Counted from the first letter of the stretch, positions 34,517 through 43,139 are shown. The stretch: DNA of 48,509 nt from Nitrospirota bacterium (GCA_021825365.1 JAKAHR010000026.1:1-48509), one strand, 5' to 3'. Translations and numbers: made by a program. Notes: generated by a model from the letters alone, not told the origin.

Positions 34517-35032
34517 ATGGGATTGTTTGATTTCATCAAGCAGATGCTGGCCCCCGGGCCGGGAAAAAATGCAAGGGAGGAAAGAAAGATGGCAGACAAG
34601 AAGATGACAGTCGAGGAAGTAAACGCCTACATGAAGCAGCAGTGCGGTTTTGTCCCCCGGATGTTCCAGATCATCAACACCGTCACCCCGGAACCCGGCA
34701 GGACCTTTGCCGACTTCTATGCGAGCATCTTCAGCGACGGCGCCCTGTCAAAGAAGGTGAAGGAGCTCATGTTCATGGCAGGCGGAGTCGCCTACTGCTC
34801 GCCGCGGTGCATCATCCACGTGATACCCGCCATCAATTCGGGCGCAACGACCGGAGAGATATTCGAGGCGGCGTCCGTGGGAATGATCCTCGCCGGGTTT
34901 GTCCCGGGCGGCCCGGGCATCCCCTATGCCTTTGAGTATGCCCTGAAATGCCTTGACATCGAGGCGAAGTACCGGAAGGGCGAGACATGGGAATACCTGC
35001 CTCAGCCGAGATTCGACCACGGGGTATTTTAG
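34517..35032 (+). CDS. AhpD/carboxymuconolactone-decarboxylase-like protein with CX3C motif
   Basis: 171 aa. The CMD fold is recognisable (FADFYASIFSDGALSKKVKE, then LMFMAGGVAYCSPRCIIHV). The redox centre reads Cys94-x3-Cys98-x2-His101, whereas AhpD proteins normally have CxxCxxxH, so spacing is altered. A second ATG at 34589 (MADKK) also follows a good GGAGGAAAG site, so a form without the first 24 residues is possible. It is embedded between methyltransferase genes and may protect or reduce a thiol or cob(II)alamin state; function unknown. Confidence 0.75.
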   Translation: MGLFDFIKQMLAPGPGKNAREERKMADKKMTVEEVNAYMKQQCGFVPRMFQIINTVTPEPGRTFADFYASIFSDGALSKKVKELMFMAGGVAYCSPRCIIHVIPAINSGATTGEIFEAASVGMILAGFVPGGPGIPYAFEYALKCLDIEAKYRKGETWEYLPQPRFDHGVF

Positions 35033-35046
35033 GTCGCCGCCCCCCT

Positions 35047-35076
35047 CCCCCGTCCCCCCATCCGGGGGGACGGGGG
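35047..35076. other. Very GC-rich hairpin in the spacer before the MtrH-family gene
   Basis: A 13-bp stem (35047-35059 with 35064-35076) and loop ATCC, followed on the plus strand by CACAAAAAAAG rather than a T-run. It could slow RNA polymerase or stabilise the mRNA end of the upstream genes; it is not a classical terminator for the plus strand. Confidence 0.5.
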
Positions 35077-35171
35077 GCACAAAAAAAGAGGGCGTCCTAT
35101 TCGCGGGAATAAGATCAGCCCCCAGTGAAACGATAGCCTATTTTAGCACAATTCCCTGAAAAGGAGAGCTG

Positions 35172-36131
35172 ATGTTCAGATTTCAGAAAGAGCAGAAGGT
35201 CTACAGCCTGCACGGCATCAAGATAGGCGGCCAGCCGGGAGAAAACCCGCCGCTGATGATCGCATCGCTGTTTCACAATAAAGACAGTGTCACGAAGACC
35301 GATCGGAAAGGCAATTTCGACCGCGAAAGGACGAAGGAGATGCTCCGCCAGATGGAGCAGATATCCGGGGCCACCGGCGTCCCGGCGATGGTCGCCATGG
35401 TCGCCAACACCCCGGAAGAGGCAAAACTATATATCGATTTCTATCTCGAAAACACGTCCATGCCGTTCGGCATCGACATGTGGGTCGCGGAGCAGCGGGC
35501 CAAGGCGACGGAATACGTCTCGAAGCTCGGCGTGCAGGACAAGTTCCTCTACAACAGCATCACCCCGTGGGACAAGGACATCCCCGGCCAGGTGAAGCGG
35601 CTGAAGGACCTCGGCATCAGGCACGTGGTCGTTCAGGCGTACGACGATGCCGACCAGACCCCCGCGGGCAGGGTGAAATCCCTCGAGTCGATCCTGGGCC
35701 AGGGCGCAGACTCGTTCCAGACCGTCATTGTCGATACCTCGGTGATGAACATGCCGTCCACCTCCTTCTCCCTCGTCGCCAACCGGCTGATCAAGGAAAA
35801 GCACGGCCTCCCCTGCGGCGGCGCGTACTCCAACGGGACGCATATGTGGAAGGAGTGCAAGGAAAAGTGGGGGCTCGACGGGTTCAGGGCGATGGACGCG
35901 GTCGTCCAGGGAATGGCCTCGGCCCTCTGGTCTGATTTCAACTTCTGCGGACCGGCCGTCACCGCGCCGCGGGTCTTCCCGGCCGTCGCCAGCGCGCACA
36001 TCCTGCTTTCGACCCTGGTGTACGACGAAAGCGGCGTCATCTTCGATAACCCGGACCTGCCCATCCGAAAGCACTTCGCGGACTTCATCGCCAAGATGCA
36101 GGAGGGCGGCTCGAGGAAAAAAGGAAAATAA
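35172..36131 (+). CDS. MtrH-family methyltransferase (methylcorrinoid : tetrahydropterin/folate)
   Basis: 319 aa. The N-terminus MFRFQKEQKVYSLHGIKIGG followed by QPGENPPLMIASLF is diagnostic of the MtrH family, as are ENTSMPFGIDMW and DKFLYNSITPWDK. The fold is a DHPS-like TIM barrel that binds the pterin. In methanogens MtrH handles methyl-tetrahydromethanopterin. Bacterial relatives (MtvA, MtgA) move methyl groups between a corrinoid protein and tetrahydrofolate, which is the likely role here. Start ATG follows AAAAGGAGAGCTG. Its presence ties the cluster to one-carbon metabolism. Confidence 0.93.
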   Translation: MFRFQKEQKVYSLHGIKIGGQPGENPPLMIASLFHNKDSVTKTDRKGNFDRERTKEMLRQMEQISGATGVPAMVAMVANTPEEAKLYIDFYLENTSMPFGIDMWVAEQRAKATEYVSKLGVQDKFLYNSITPWDKDIPGQVKRLKDLGIRHVVVQAYDDADQTPAGRVKSLESILGQGADSFQTVIVDTSVMNMPSTSFSLVANRLIKEKHGLPCGGAYSNGTHMWKECKEKWGLDGFRAMDAVVQGMASALWSDFNFCGPAVTAPRVFPAVASAHILLSTLVYDESGVIFDNPDLPIRKHFADFIAKMQEGGSRKKGK

Positions 36132-36164
36132 GAGCAGAGGATACGGAAAGGAGATTTACCGTTC

Positions 36165-37190
36165 ATGAATTCACGAGAGAGAGTCCTGAAACTGTTCAAG
36201 AAGGAGGCGATCGACAGGGTCCCCTGCTTCAGCGGCATGGGGAACATCACCGAGACCGGCATCAACAAACTCGGGTACCGGTTCGCCGGCATCCATCTTG
36301 ACGCAAAACAGATGGCGGAGACCGCCGCGACAACCTATAAGCTCTTCGGCTACGAATGCGGCGTCGTCCCGGTCGACCTCTGCGTCGAGGCCGAGGCGAT
36401 GGGCTGCATCATCAATGTCTACCCTCACGCCGAGGGCATCCTCTACCCGACGATCAAGGAGAAGCTGATACACGGGGAAGACGATATGGATATCTCGGTG
36501 CCGAAGGACCTGGCGACGCGCGGCCGGATACCCCTGCTGAAAGAGGCGATCAGGCTGCTGAAGGCCGACATCGGAGACAACGTGGCGGTCGGCTCGTACG
36601 TCCTCGGACCCTTCACGCTCGCGGGACAGATCATGGAGCTCAACGACCTGCTGAAGCTCTCCTTCAAGAAGGCCGACAAGGTCGCGAAACTTCTTGATGT
36701 CATGGCCGACGCCCTCGTCATCGTCGCGAAGGAGTACGAGAAGGCGGGCGTCGACTACATCACCGTCAGGGAAATGGGCGCCACCAGCGACGTCCTGAGC
36801 CCGAGGGTCTTCAAGAACCTGATCCTGCCGCCTCTGCAGAAGGTGATCAGGGCGATATCCGGCTTCTCGGTCCTGCATATCTGCGGCAAGACGAACGATA
36901 TCGTCACCGCGATGATGGAGGCGGGGCCGACCGCGATCAGCGTGGAGCAGAAGAATGATGTCGCCGAATCGAGAAAGAAGCTCGGCAGCGACGCCCTCAT
37001 CTTCGGCAACTTCGACCCCTACAATGTCCTGGTATCCGGCACCGAGGACCTCGTCCGCTCGACGATGCGCAAGTGCATCGACGACGGCGTCAGCGCCGTC
37101 TGGCCGGGCTGCGACATATGGCCGACGGTGCCGCCCCAGAACATGACCGCAATGATTGACGAAGTTAAAACATACGGAGGTAAAAAGTAA
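36165..37190 (+). CDS. MtaA/UroD-family methyltransferase (2), candidate methylcorrinoid:CoM methyltransferase
   Basis: 341 aa, same superfamily as the 33388 gene but clearly different in sequence. The zinc site is His238-Ile-Cys240 (VLHICGKTNDI) and Cys316 (WPGCDIWP), a spacing close to that of archaeal MtaA/MtbA. Start ATG with AAAGGAG upstream. The stop overlaps the ATG of the corrinoid-protein gene (TAATG), so the two are translationally coupled, supporting direct partnership. Because CoM-synthesis genes lie downstream, a role in methyl-CoM formation is a reasonable inference. Confidence 0.9.
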   Translation: MNSRERVLKLFKKEAIDRVPCFSGMGNITETGINKLGYRFAGIHLDAKQMAETAATTYKLFGYECGVVPVDLCVEAEAMGCIINVYPHAEGILYPTIKEKLIHGEDDMDISVPKDLATRGRIPLLKEAIRLLKADIGDNVAVGSYVLGPFTLAGQIMELNDLLKLSFKKADKVAKLLDVMADALVIVAKEYEKAGVDYITVREMGATSDVLSPRVFKNLILPPLQKVIRAISGFSVLHICGKTNDIVTAMMEAGPTAISVEQKNDVAESRKKLGSDALIFGNFDPYNVLVSGTEDLVRSTMRKCIDDGVSAVWPGCDIWPTVPPQNMTAMIDEVKTYGGKK

Positions 37191-37876
37191 TGGCTGACGA
37201 AGCTCGCAAGAAAGAGATCTATGAGAAGCTCAGGACCGGTGTAATACAGTATGATGAGGACGCCTGCAGGGAAGGGGCCCAGGAGGCGGTGTCCGAAGGG
37301 CTCGACGCCAACGAGGCGATCTTCGACGGCCTCGTCTCGGGCATGGAGGAGGTCGGCAGGCTCTTCGAGGCGCAGGAGTATTTCGTGCCGGAGATCCTGA
37401 TGTGCGCCGACGCCCTGTACGCGGGCCTCGACATCCTGAAGCCCCACTGCAAGCAGATGGACCTCGGGGTGAAGGGCTCCGTCGTCATCGGCACGGTGGA
37501 AGGCGACGTCCACGACATCGGCAAGAACCTCGTCAAGATGATGTTCGACGTCGCCGGGTTCACCGTCTATGACCTCGGCAGGGACGTGCCCCTCGACAAG
37601 TTCGTCGACGAGCAACTCAAGACGGATTCCGAGCTGGTGTGTCTGTCCGCCATGATGACCACCTCGATGGTCGGCATGCCGAAGGTCATCGAAAAGATCA
37701 AGGCGAAGAACCCCAACTGCATGATCATGATCGGCGGCGCGCCGACGTCCAAGGAGCTCGCCGACAAGTGGGGCGCCGACGGGTACGCAGAAGACGCCAG
37801 CAACGCGCTGAAAGAGGCGATCAAGATGGTCGCGTTCCTGAAGAAGCTGAGGGACGAAAAGATACAGAAGAAATAG
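37190..37876 (+). CDS. Corrinoid protein (MtaC/MtbC/MtgC type)
   Basis: 228 aa. An N-terminal four-helix cap (residues 1-90, B12-binding_2: EAIFDGLVSGMEEVGRLFE) and a Rossmann B12-binding domain with the lower-ligand motif D106-V-H108-D-I-G111 (VEGDVHDIGKN), then LSAMMTTSM and IMIGGAP. It carries the methyl group as methyl-Co(III) between the methyltransferases. Coupled to the upstream MtaA-like gene; followed after 6 bases by an Fe-S protein gene. Confidence 0.96.
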   Translation: MADEARKKEIYEKLRTGVIQYDEDACREGAQEAVSEGLDANEAIFDGLVSGMEEVGRLFEAQEYFVPEILMCADALYAGLDILKPHCKQMDLGVKGSVVIGTVEGDVHDIGKNLVKMMFDVAGFTVYDLGRDVPLDKFVDEQLKTDSELVCLSAMMTTSMVGMPKVIEKIKAKNPNCMIMIGGAPTSKELADKWGADGYAEDASNALKEAIKMVAFLKKLRDEKIQKK

Positions 37877-37882
37877 GCTGCC

Positions 37883-38533
37883 GTGGACGCTGACCCGCTG
37901 AAGCAGTTTCTGCAGGCAGAGGGGGCCACGCTTGTCGGAGTCGGAGACGTGAGGAGGGCCCTGTCGCAGGAGATCATGCATCTCGGCAGAGGCATCGCGA
38001 TCGCGGTCAACCGGGGCCTCACCCGGGACACCGTCGACCTGCTCATGCGTCTCCAGGCCCTGACCGAAGGGTGGCTCCGGGCAAAGGGATACCGGAGCCT
38101 GTCGATCCCGCCGGACTCGGACCGGAGGATGGGCAAGATGATCTCGAAGCTCTATAAACTCTTCTGCCACAAGACCGCGGCGACCTGCGCCGGCCTCGGC
38201 TGGATCGGCAAAAACGGCCTGCTCATCAACGAGCGGTACGGCTCGAAGATGACCTGGGCCACGGTCCTGACGGATGCCCCGTTGGCGACCGACCGGCCTT
38301 ATGTCTCCTCCCGATGCGGAGACTGCGACCTGTGCGTGCGCCACTGCCCCTCCGGTGCGGTGCAGGGCCATCTCTGGTCCCTCGGCGACCCGATGCGCGA
38401 GATCGTCTCGTACGACAAGTGCAGGTCGCTGAAGTCGGGCCGGACGTCGCTCAGGGAAAAGCCGAACTGCGGGTTCTGCGTAACCGTCTGCCCGTATTCG
38501 CGCAATGGAGGAGAGCAGCAGAAGGCGGGATGA
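37883..38533 (+). CDS. QueG-like double [4Fe-4S] protein
   Basis: 216 aa, GTG start. Two cluster motifs: CGDCDLCVRHCPSGA (CX2CX2CX3CP) and CGFCVTVCP with a further upstream Cys (YDKCRS). The region KTAATCAGLGWIGKNGLLI resembles the epoxyqueuosine reductase core, but the protein is much shorter than QueG (about 300-380 aa), and its cobalamin-binding domain appears reduced. Relatives of this length are often near corrinoid methyltransferases and could supply electrons for reactivation of Co(II) corrinoid. Role inferred from place in the operon. Confidence 0.82.
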   Translation: MDADPLKQFLQAEGATLVGVGDVRRALSQEIMHLGRGIAIAVNRGLTRDTVDLLMRLQALTEGWLRAKGYRSLSIPPDSDRRMGKMISKLYKLFCHKTAATCAGLGWIGKNGLLINERYGSKMTWATVLTDAPLATDRPYVSSRCGDCDLCVRHCPSGAVQGHLWSLGDPMREIVSYDKCRSLKSGRTSLREKPNCGFCVTVCPYSRNGGEQQKAG

Positions 38534-38704
38534 CCGGAGGGTCCTGCCGGTGCAGCCATCCCGGCGTCTTTGGGAAGGGCAGGCACCGCCTCCCGGTTCC
38601 CCTCCCCGTCGCGGAGGGAAGAAGGGGAAGGTCATCCGGGCGGGCCGGAAACAGCAACCATTGTTGACCGATATCATTACTACGACAACAGGAGGAATGG
38701 ATAG

Positions 38705-40696
38705 ATGGGCCGTACGTTTAAGGTAATATTCCAGCCGGCAGGCCGGCGGGGAGAGATAGAGGAAGGGACAACGATACTCAAGGCCGCTCAGCGCCTGGGC
38801 GTTGACCTCGAGGCGCTCTGCGGAGACAAGAAGGTCTGCGGGAAGTGCAAGGTCAGGATAGAGGAAGGGTATTTCGAAAAGGACAACCTCGAATCCGGAA
38901 TGAAACACATAACCCCCTTTGAGCCGACCCCCGATGAGCTCAAGCATATCAAACCGGAAGACGGACCGGGCATCAGGCTCGCCTGCTCCTGCGAGATCCA
39001 TGGGGACCTCAAGGTGTTCGTGCCGGAACGCTCGAGGGCGGGAAAGCAGGTCGTGCGAAAGGCGGCAAAGGAACTCTCGATCGCCCTCGACCCGGCGGTG
39101 AAGAAATACACCCTTGCACTGACCGCCCCGACGCTGCACGACATGACGACAGGCGACTATGAGCGGGTCGTCAGGGCGATGGAGGAGACCTACGGGATAA
39201 AGGACCTGCAGTTCAATTTCGAGGTGCTGCTCCAGCTGCAGGACGCCCTGCGCGAGGGAGAATGGACGATAACCCTGACGGTCTGGATGGGCAGGGAGAT
39301 CATCAAGGTCGAGCCGGGTCACGTGGACGTCTGCTACGGCCTCGCCGTCGACATCGGCACCACCACCTGCGTCGGATACCTCTGCGACCTCTCGACCGGA
39401 AAGGTGGTGAACACCGAATCGATGATGAACCCGCAGGTCCCCTACGGCGAGGACGTGATGTCGCGGATCACTTACGCCATGACCAATCCCGAAGGCCTCA
39501 AGACGATGCAGGACGCGATCATCACCGGCCTCAACGAGATCATCGAGAAGGTGGTCGCCGAGGTGAAGAAGGACGGCCCCCATCCGGGAGTTGCGATCGA
39601 TGACCTCACCATCGTCTTCAACACGGCGATGCACCACATATTCCTCGGGCTGAACCCGGTCTACATCGGCCGTTCCCCCTTCATCCCGGCGGTGCAGCGC
39701 TCCCTGGACATCAAGGCCCGCGACCTGGGGCTGAGGATCAACCCGGGAGCCTACATCCACGTGCTGCCGATCGAGGCGGGGTTTGTCGGGGCCGATAATG
39801 TCGGCGTCCTGATCGCCCAGGAACAGTATTTCCAGGACGACATGGTCCTCATCATCGACATCGGCACCAACGGCGAGCTTCTCCTGGGCAACAGGGACCG
39901 GGTATGCTCCACCTCCTGCGCGACCGGCCCCGCCTTCGAGGGCGCGCAGATAAAGTTCGGCATGCGGGCCGCCCCCGGAGCGATCGAGAAGGTGAAGATA
40001 GACCCGGAGACCAGGGAGCCGAAGTATAAGGTCATCGGCAAGGCGGACTGGCATACCCATATCGAGGGGAAGATCAACGCAAAGGGCATCTGCGGCTCCG
40101 CCATCATCGATGTGATCGCCGAGATGTTCCTGGCAGGGGTCATCGACAGGACCGGGAAATTCGTGATGGACCTCGGCACCAGCAGGATCAGGAAGGATGT
40201 GACTGGGAAGCCCGAGTATGTCCTCGCCTGGGCCGAAGAGACGTCGATCAACCAAGACATCACGGTCACGCAGGGCGATGTGCGGGCGCTGCAGCTCGCA
40301 AAGGGCGCCCTTTACACCGGCGCGAAGCTGATGATGCAGAAGATGGGCGTCACCAGGCTCGACCGGGTCGAGCTTGCCGGGGCCTTCGGCAGCCATATCG
40401 ACCGCGAGGCGTCTCTCATGCTCGGCATGTTCCCCGACGTGCCGATCGACAAGGTGGTGGTCGTCGGAAATGCCGCCGGCGACGGCGCGAGGATGGCGCT
40501 CCTGAACAAGGCCAAGCGGATCGAGGCGGACGAGCGCGCCCGCTGGGTCGAGTTCGTCGAGATCGCCACGGAGCCGACCTTCGAGAAGGAATTCATGCAG
40601 GCGATGCATATCCCGCACATGAAGGACAAGTTCCCGAACCTCAAGAAGATGCTCGAGGAGCAGAAGTCTCTGGTCGCCCCGGGCATCAAGGGATAG
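38705..40696 (+). CDS. Corrinoid reductive activase: N-terminal 2Fe-2S ferredoxin plus ASKHA ATPase domain
   Basis: 663 aa. Residues 1-105 are a plant-type ferredoxin with Cys39, Cys45, Cys48 and Cys94 (ALCGDKKVCGKC ... LACSC). The C-terminal ASKHA (DUF4445-type) part has phosphate loops AVDIGTTTCVGYL and LIIDIGTNGELLLG, and ends with ELAGAFGSHIDREASL. It belongs to the bacterial RACE/AcsV-like activators that use ATP to reduce inactive Co(II) corrinoid to Co(I). This contrasts with archaeal RamA, which has two 4Fe-4S clusters and a different ATPase. Start follows AGGAGGAATGGATAG. A 171-base spacer without a gene precedes it. Confidence 0.95.
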   Translation: MGRTFKVIFQPAGRRGEIEEGTTILKAAQRLGVDLEALCGDKKVCGKCKVRIEEGYFEKDNLESGMKHITPFEPTPDELKHIKPEDGPGIRLACSCEIHGDLKVFVPERSRAGKQVVRKAAKELSIALDPAVKKYTLALTAPTLHDMTTGDYERVVRAMEETYGIKDLQFNFEVLLQLQDALREGEWTITLTVWMGREIIKVEPGHVDVCYGLAVDIGTTTCVGYLCDLSTGKVVNTESMMNPQVPYGEDVMSRITYAMTNPEGLKTMQDAIITGLNEIIEKVVAEVKKDGPHPGVAIDDLTIVFNTAMHHIFLGLNPVYIGRSPFIPAVQRSLDIKARDLGLRINPGAYIHVLPIEAGFVGADNVGVLIAQEQYFQDDMVLIIDIGTNGELLLGNRDRVCSTSCATGPAFEGAQIKFGMRAAPGAIEKVKIDPETREPKYKVIGKADWHTHIEGKINAKGICGSAIIDVIAEMFLAGVIDRTGKFVMDLGTSRIRKDVTGKPEYVLAWAEETSINQDITVTQGDVRALQLAKGALYTGAKLMMQKMGVTRLDRVELAGAFGSHIDREASLMLGMFPDVPIDKVVVVGNAAGDGARMALLNKAKRIEADERARWVEFVEIATEPTFEKEFMQAMHIPHMKDKFPNLKKMLEEQKSLVAPGIKG

Positions 40697-40705
40697 CGTT
40701 TCCCG

Positions 40706-41029
40706 ATGGCACGGGTGAGGGTCGATCCGGGACAGTGCGGCATGCGTGTCGTCGTGCAGGTCGACAGGAAAGGGAAGGACGTCTTCGAGCTGCTGATCAC
40801 GAGTGACTGCGAGATGGCCCGGAAGCTCGGGGAAACGCTCCCCAGCCTCACGCTGGCCGATGCCTTCAAGAAGTTCCCAGACAACCCTGTCTACAAGAAA
40901 GGCGCGGCATGCCTCAGGCATGCCGCCTGCCCCGTACCGAGCGCGGTCCTCAAGGCTCTCGAGGTAGAAGCGGGCCTCGGGGTGCCGCGGGACGTGACGA
41001 TCGTCTTCATGAAAGATGAAGACGAATAG
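40706..41029 (+). CDS. Small Cys-containing protein (DUF6951-like) of methyltransferase clusters
   Basis: 107 aa. The sequence has VDPGQCGMRVVVQV near the start, an internal ITSDCEMARKL and the terminal block KKGAACLRHAACPVPSAV with Cys-x4-(H)-x2-Cys. I recognise this pattern from uncharacterised proteins that accompany MtrH/UroD-type methyltransferases. The Cys/His pattern suggests metal binding. It lies 9 bases after the activase stop, so it is part of the operon. Confidence 0.75.
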   Translation: MARVRVDPGQCGMRVVVQVDRKGKDVFELLITSDCEMARKLGETLPSLTLADAFKKFPDNPVYKKGAACLRHAACPVPSAVLKALEVEAGLGVPRDVTIVFMKDEDE

Positions 41030-41085
41030 CCCCCGCCGGGGAGTATCGGGATACCCCCTGCCCGCCGGCTGAGGCACGTCGCCCC

Positions 41086-41895
41086 ATGCCTGAAATAACC
41101 TATTACAAGCCATGGGTCCTCTTCTGGGTCTGCGCTGTCCTCGCCCACGCATACATGGACCGTTCCCTCTGGCTGAAATGGAGTTCATGGAAACGGGGAC
41201 AACCGCAGTCCTCCGGCCGTAACTGGACGTTCGGCAGCGTGCGGATATGGCTCATGGAGGTCCTGCTCCAGAGGCAGCTCCTCGGGCTCTCCTTCACCCG
41301 CTGGATGATCCACCTGCTGATCTTCTGGGGCTTTCTCTGCCTCGCGGCCCTCTCCCTCTTCCTCTTCTTCCTCTCGATCGCGGGATCGATCGGCATCGCC
41401 GGGGGCCTTCGGGAATTCTTCCTGCGGGGAAGCGGACACGCGCTGGCAAAGGTATGGGGGGATTTCTTCGGACTCTGCCTCCTCCTGGGACTGACCGCAG
41501 CCGGTATCAGGCGTCTCATCATGCGGCCGCACCAACTCCTCAATGACCAGGGAGACGGGACTCTCCTCGTCTTTCTCCTGTGGCTCGTTATCAGCGGGTT
41601 CCTCCTTGAGGCGCTCCGTCTCGGCCAGGCGCATCATGATATGGCCCGGTATTCCTTTGTTGCGTATTCCCTCGCGCCTCTCCTTGCGATCGACTCCATG
41701 GATGCGGGTCAGTGGCTGACAGCCGCCTGGGTCATTCATTCCCTCAGCGGCATCGGACTGCTCCTCTACCTGCCGCAGAGCAAACTCATGCACAGCCTGC
41801 TCGCCCCTGTTGTCATCGCACTGAACGCCTCCGAAGAACAGGGGAGAAAGGATATCTATTGGCCGGGGATAAAGGGCCACAGGCCGACAAGATAG
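41086..41895 (+). CDS. NarI/HdrE/DsrM-like membrane cytochrome b subunit (1)
   Basis: 269 aa with about five or six membrane helices (for example FTRWMIHLLIFWGFLCLAAL, FFGLCLLLGLTAAG, GTLLVFLLWLVISGFLL, WVIHSLSGIGLLLYL). Histidines in helices (His82-like in WMIHLL, SGHALAK, WVIHSL, KLMHSL) are suited as haem b ligands. It should exchange electrons between quinone/menaquinone and the Fe-S subunit encoded next. Its 3' end overlaps that gene by 37 bases. No strong ribosome site is present; GAGG lies 12 bases upstream of the ATG. Confidence 0.82.
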   Translation: MPEITYYKPWVLFWVCAVLAHAYMDRSLWLKWSSWKRGQPQSSGRNWTFGSVRIWLMEVLLQRQLLGLSFTRWMIHLLIFWGFLCLAALSLFLFFLSIAGSIGIAGGLREFFLRGSGHALAKVWGDFFGLCLLLGLTAAGIRRLIMRPHQLLNDQGDGTLLVFLLWLVISGFLLEALRLGQAHHDMARYSFVAYSLAPLLAIDSMDAGQWLTAAWVIHSLSGIGLLLYLPQSKLMHSLLAPVVIALNASEEQGRKDIYWPGIKGHRPTR

Positions 41896-43139
41896 CAGCG
41901 GGACTTACCCGGAGGCAGCTGATCGAGATCGAGGCCTGCTCCCGGTGCGGGGAGTGCCTTCTGTGGTGTCCCGTCTTCCCGCACGATCCGCGTGAGGAGA
42001 TCTCATCCCGCGGGAAGCTCGGCAGGATCAGGAAGCTGGCGGGCGGGATCGCCTCCCCCTCGGATGAGGCGGCCCTGCTCGATGGTCTCTACGCCTGCTC
42101 CGCATGCGGCCAGTGCCATGTCGTCTGTCCAATCCGCATCAATACGCCGGAGTTGTGGGAGCAGGCACGCCTGGCATTGGCAAACTCCGGACTGTTGCAG
42201 CCCGAGGCGCAGATACAACAGCTGAAGACGATCCGGGAGTACGACAATTCATATGGCAAACCCCGGGCGCAGAGGGGGCTGTGGGCCGAGCGGGCCTCTC
42301 GGGCCGGATTCTTTCTCGGCCCTGTCCCGACATGGAGCGAACAGCAGTCGGAGGTCCTCTATTTTGCCGGGTGCACTGCGAGCTTTGATGAGACGATGCA
42401 GCCGGTGGCAGTTCAATCCGCCCGTCTCCTCCAGGAGGCGGGTGTGCGTTTTTCGATCCTCGGGGCTGATGAGCCCTGCTGCGCGAGCAAACTCCGGCGC
42501 ATGGGAGACAACGAATTCAGGACAGAGGCGTCACGGCGGGCGGAGATGCTCGCCGGAAAGAAGGTGCGGACGATCGTCGTCTCCTGCGCAGGCTGTTTCA
42601 AGGGACTGCATTCCGACTACCGCGGGATCCTCCCGCCGTCCGTCGAGGTACTGCACCTCACCGAATTCCTCTGGAGGCTGATCCGGGAGGGCAGTCTCAA
42701 GCCGAGGCATGAAGTGCCCCTCACCGTCACCTATCACGACCCCTGCCACCTGGGACGGCATAACGGCATCTATGAAGAGCCGCGGAAGGTCCTGGGGTCG
42801 ATCCCGGGTCTGCACGTCGTCGAGATGAAGCGGTCCGGCCCCTTCTCCGCCTGCTGCGGCATGGGCGGCGGGTTGAAGCTTGCCCGGCCTGATCTGCAGA
42901 AGAAGATGTCGGCAGCCAGAATCAGGGAGGCGGAGGCTGCCGGAGCGGAGGCTGTGGTAACGCCCTGCCAGACCTGTCTCATGGGTCTCTCCGCAGGGGC
43001 CGCTGCAGCCGCTTCATCGCTGCCGGTATTTCACCTCAACGAGATGCTGGTCCGTTCCGTCTGCCCGGAGATCACCTTCGATACGATCGCGGCCGGACTA
43101 AAGTCTTCTGATGGACAGGGCGGAAGGTCTGCTCCATGA
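41859..43139 (+). CDS. HdrD-like iron-sulfur protein (HdrC-HdrB fusion) (1)
   Basis: 426 aa from a TTG start at 41859 (AAAGG precedes it); an upstream in-frame extension to 41712 overlaps the membrane gene and is not protein-like. Two [4Fe-4S] ferredoxin motifs: Cys27-30-33-37 (CSRCGECLLWCPVFP) and CSACGQCHVVCPI. Two CCG domains follow, the first with YFAGCTASFD...EPCCASKL...CAGC, the second with HDPCHLGR...ACCGMGGG...CQTC. CCG domains bind the noncubane cluster that splits disulfides in heterodisulfide reductase. GlcF, DsrK and LutA share the fold, so the disulfide substrate is inferred from context. Confidence 0.88.
   Translation: MAGDKGPQADKIAAGLTRRQLIEIEACSRCGECLLWCPVFPHDPREEISSRGKLGRIRKLAGGIASPSDEAALLDGLYACSACGQCHVVCPIRINTPELWEQARLALANSGLLQPEAQIQQLKTIREYDNSYGKPRAQRGLWAERASRAGFFLGPVPTWSEQQSEVLYFAGCTASFDETMQPVAVQSARLLQEAGVRFSILGADEPCCASKLRRMGDNEFRTEASRRAEMLAGKKVRTIVVSCAGCFKGLHSDYRGILPPSVEVLHLTEFLWRLIREGSLKPRHEVPLTVTYHDPCHLGRHNGIYEEPRKVLGSIPGLHVVEMKRSGPFSACCGMGGGLKLARPDLQKKMSAARIREAEAAGAEAVVTPCQTCLMGLSAGAAAAASSLPVFHLNEMLVRSVCPEITFDTIAAGLKSSDGQGGRSAP

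Noticed and set aside
35047..35076. Strong hairpin considered as a rho-independent terminator
   Set aside because: An A-run rather than a T-run follows on the coding strand, and the operon seems to continue with the MtrH-family gene, so it is listed only as a hairpin.
33388..37190. The two UroD-type genes as haem-pathway uroporphyrinogen decarboxylases
   Set aside because: Both have the H-x-C...C zinc motif of methyltransferases and sit with MtrH, a corrinoid protein and an activase.
37019..41188. A 1389-residue open frame on the minus strand
   Set aside because: It is antisense to five well-supported genes (MtaA-like end, corrinoid, QueG-like, activase, DUF6951-like). The product is low in recognisable motifs and rich in His/Asp/Arg, as expected from the complement of GC-rich third codon positions.
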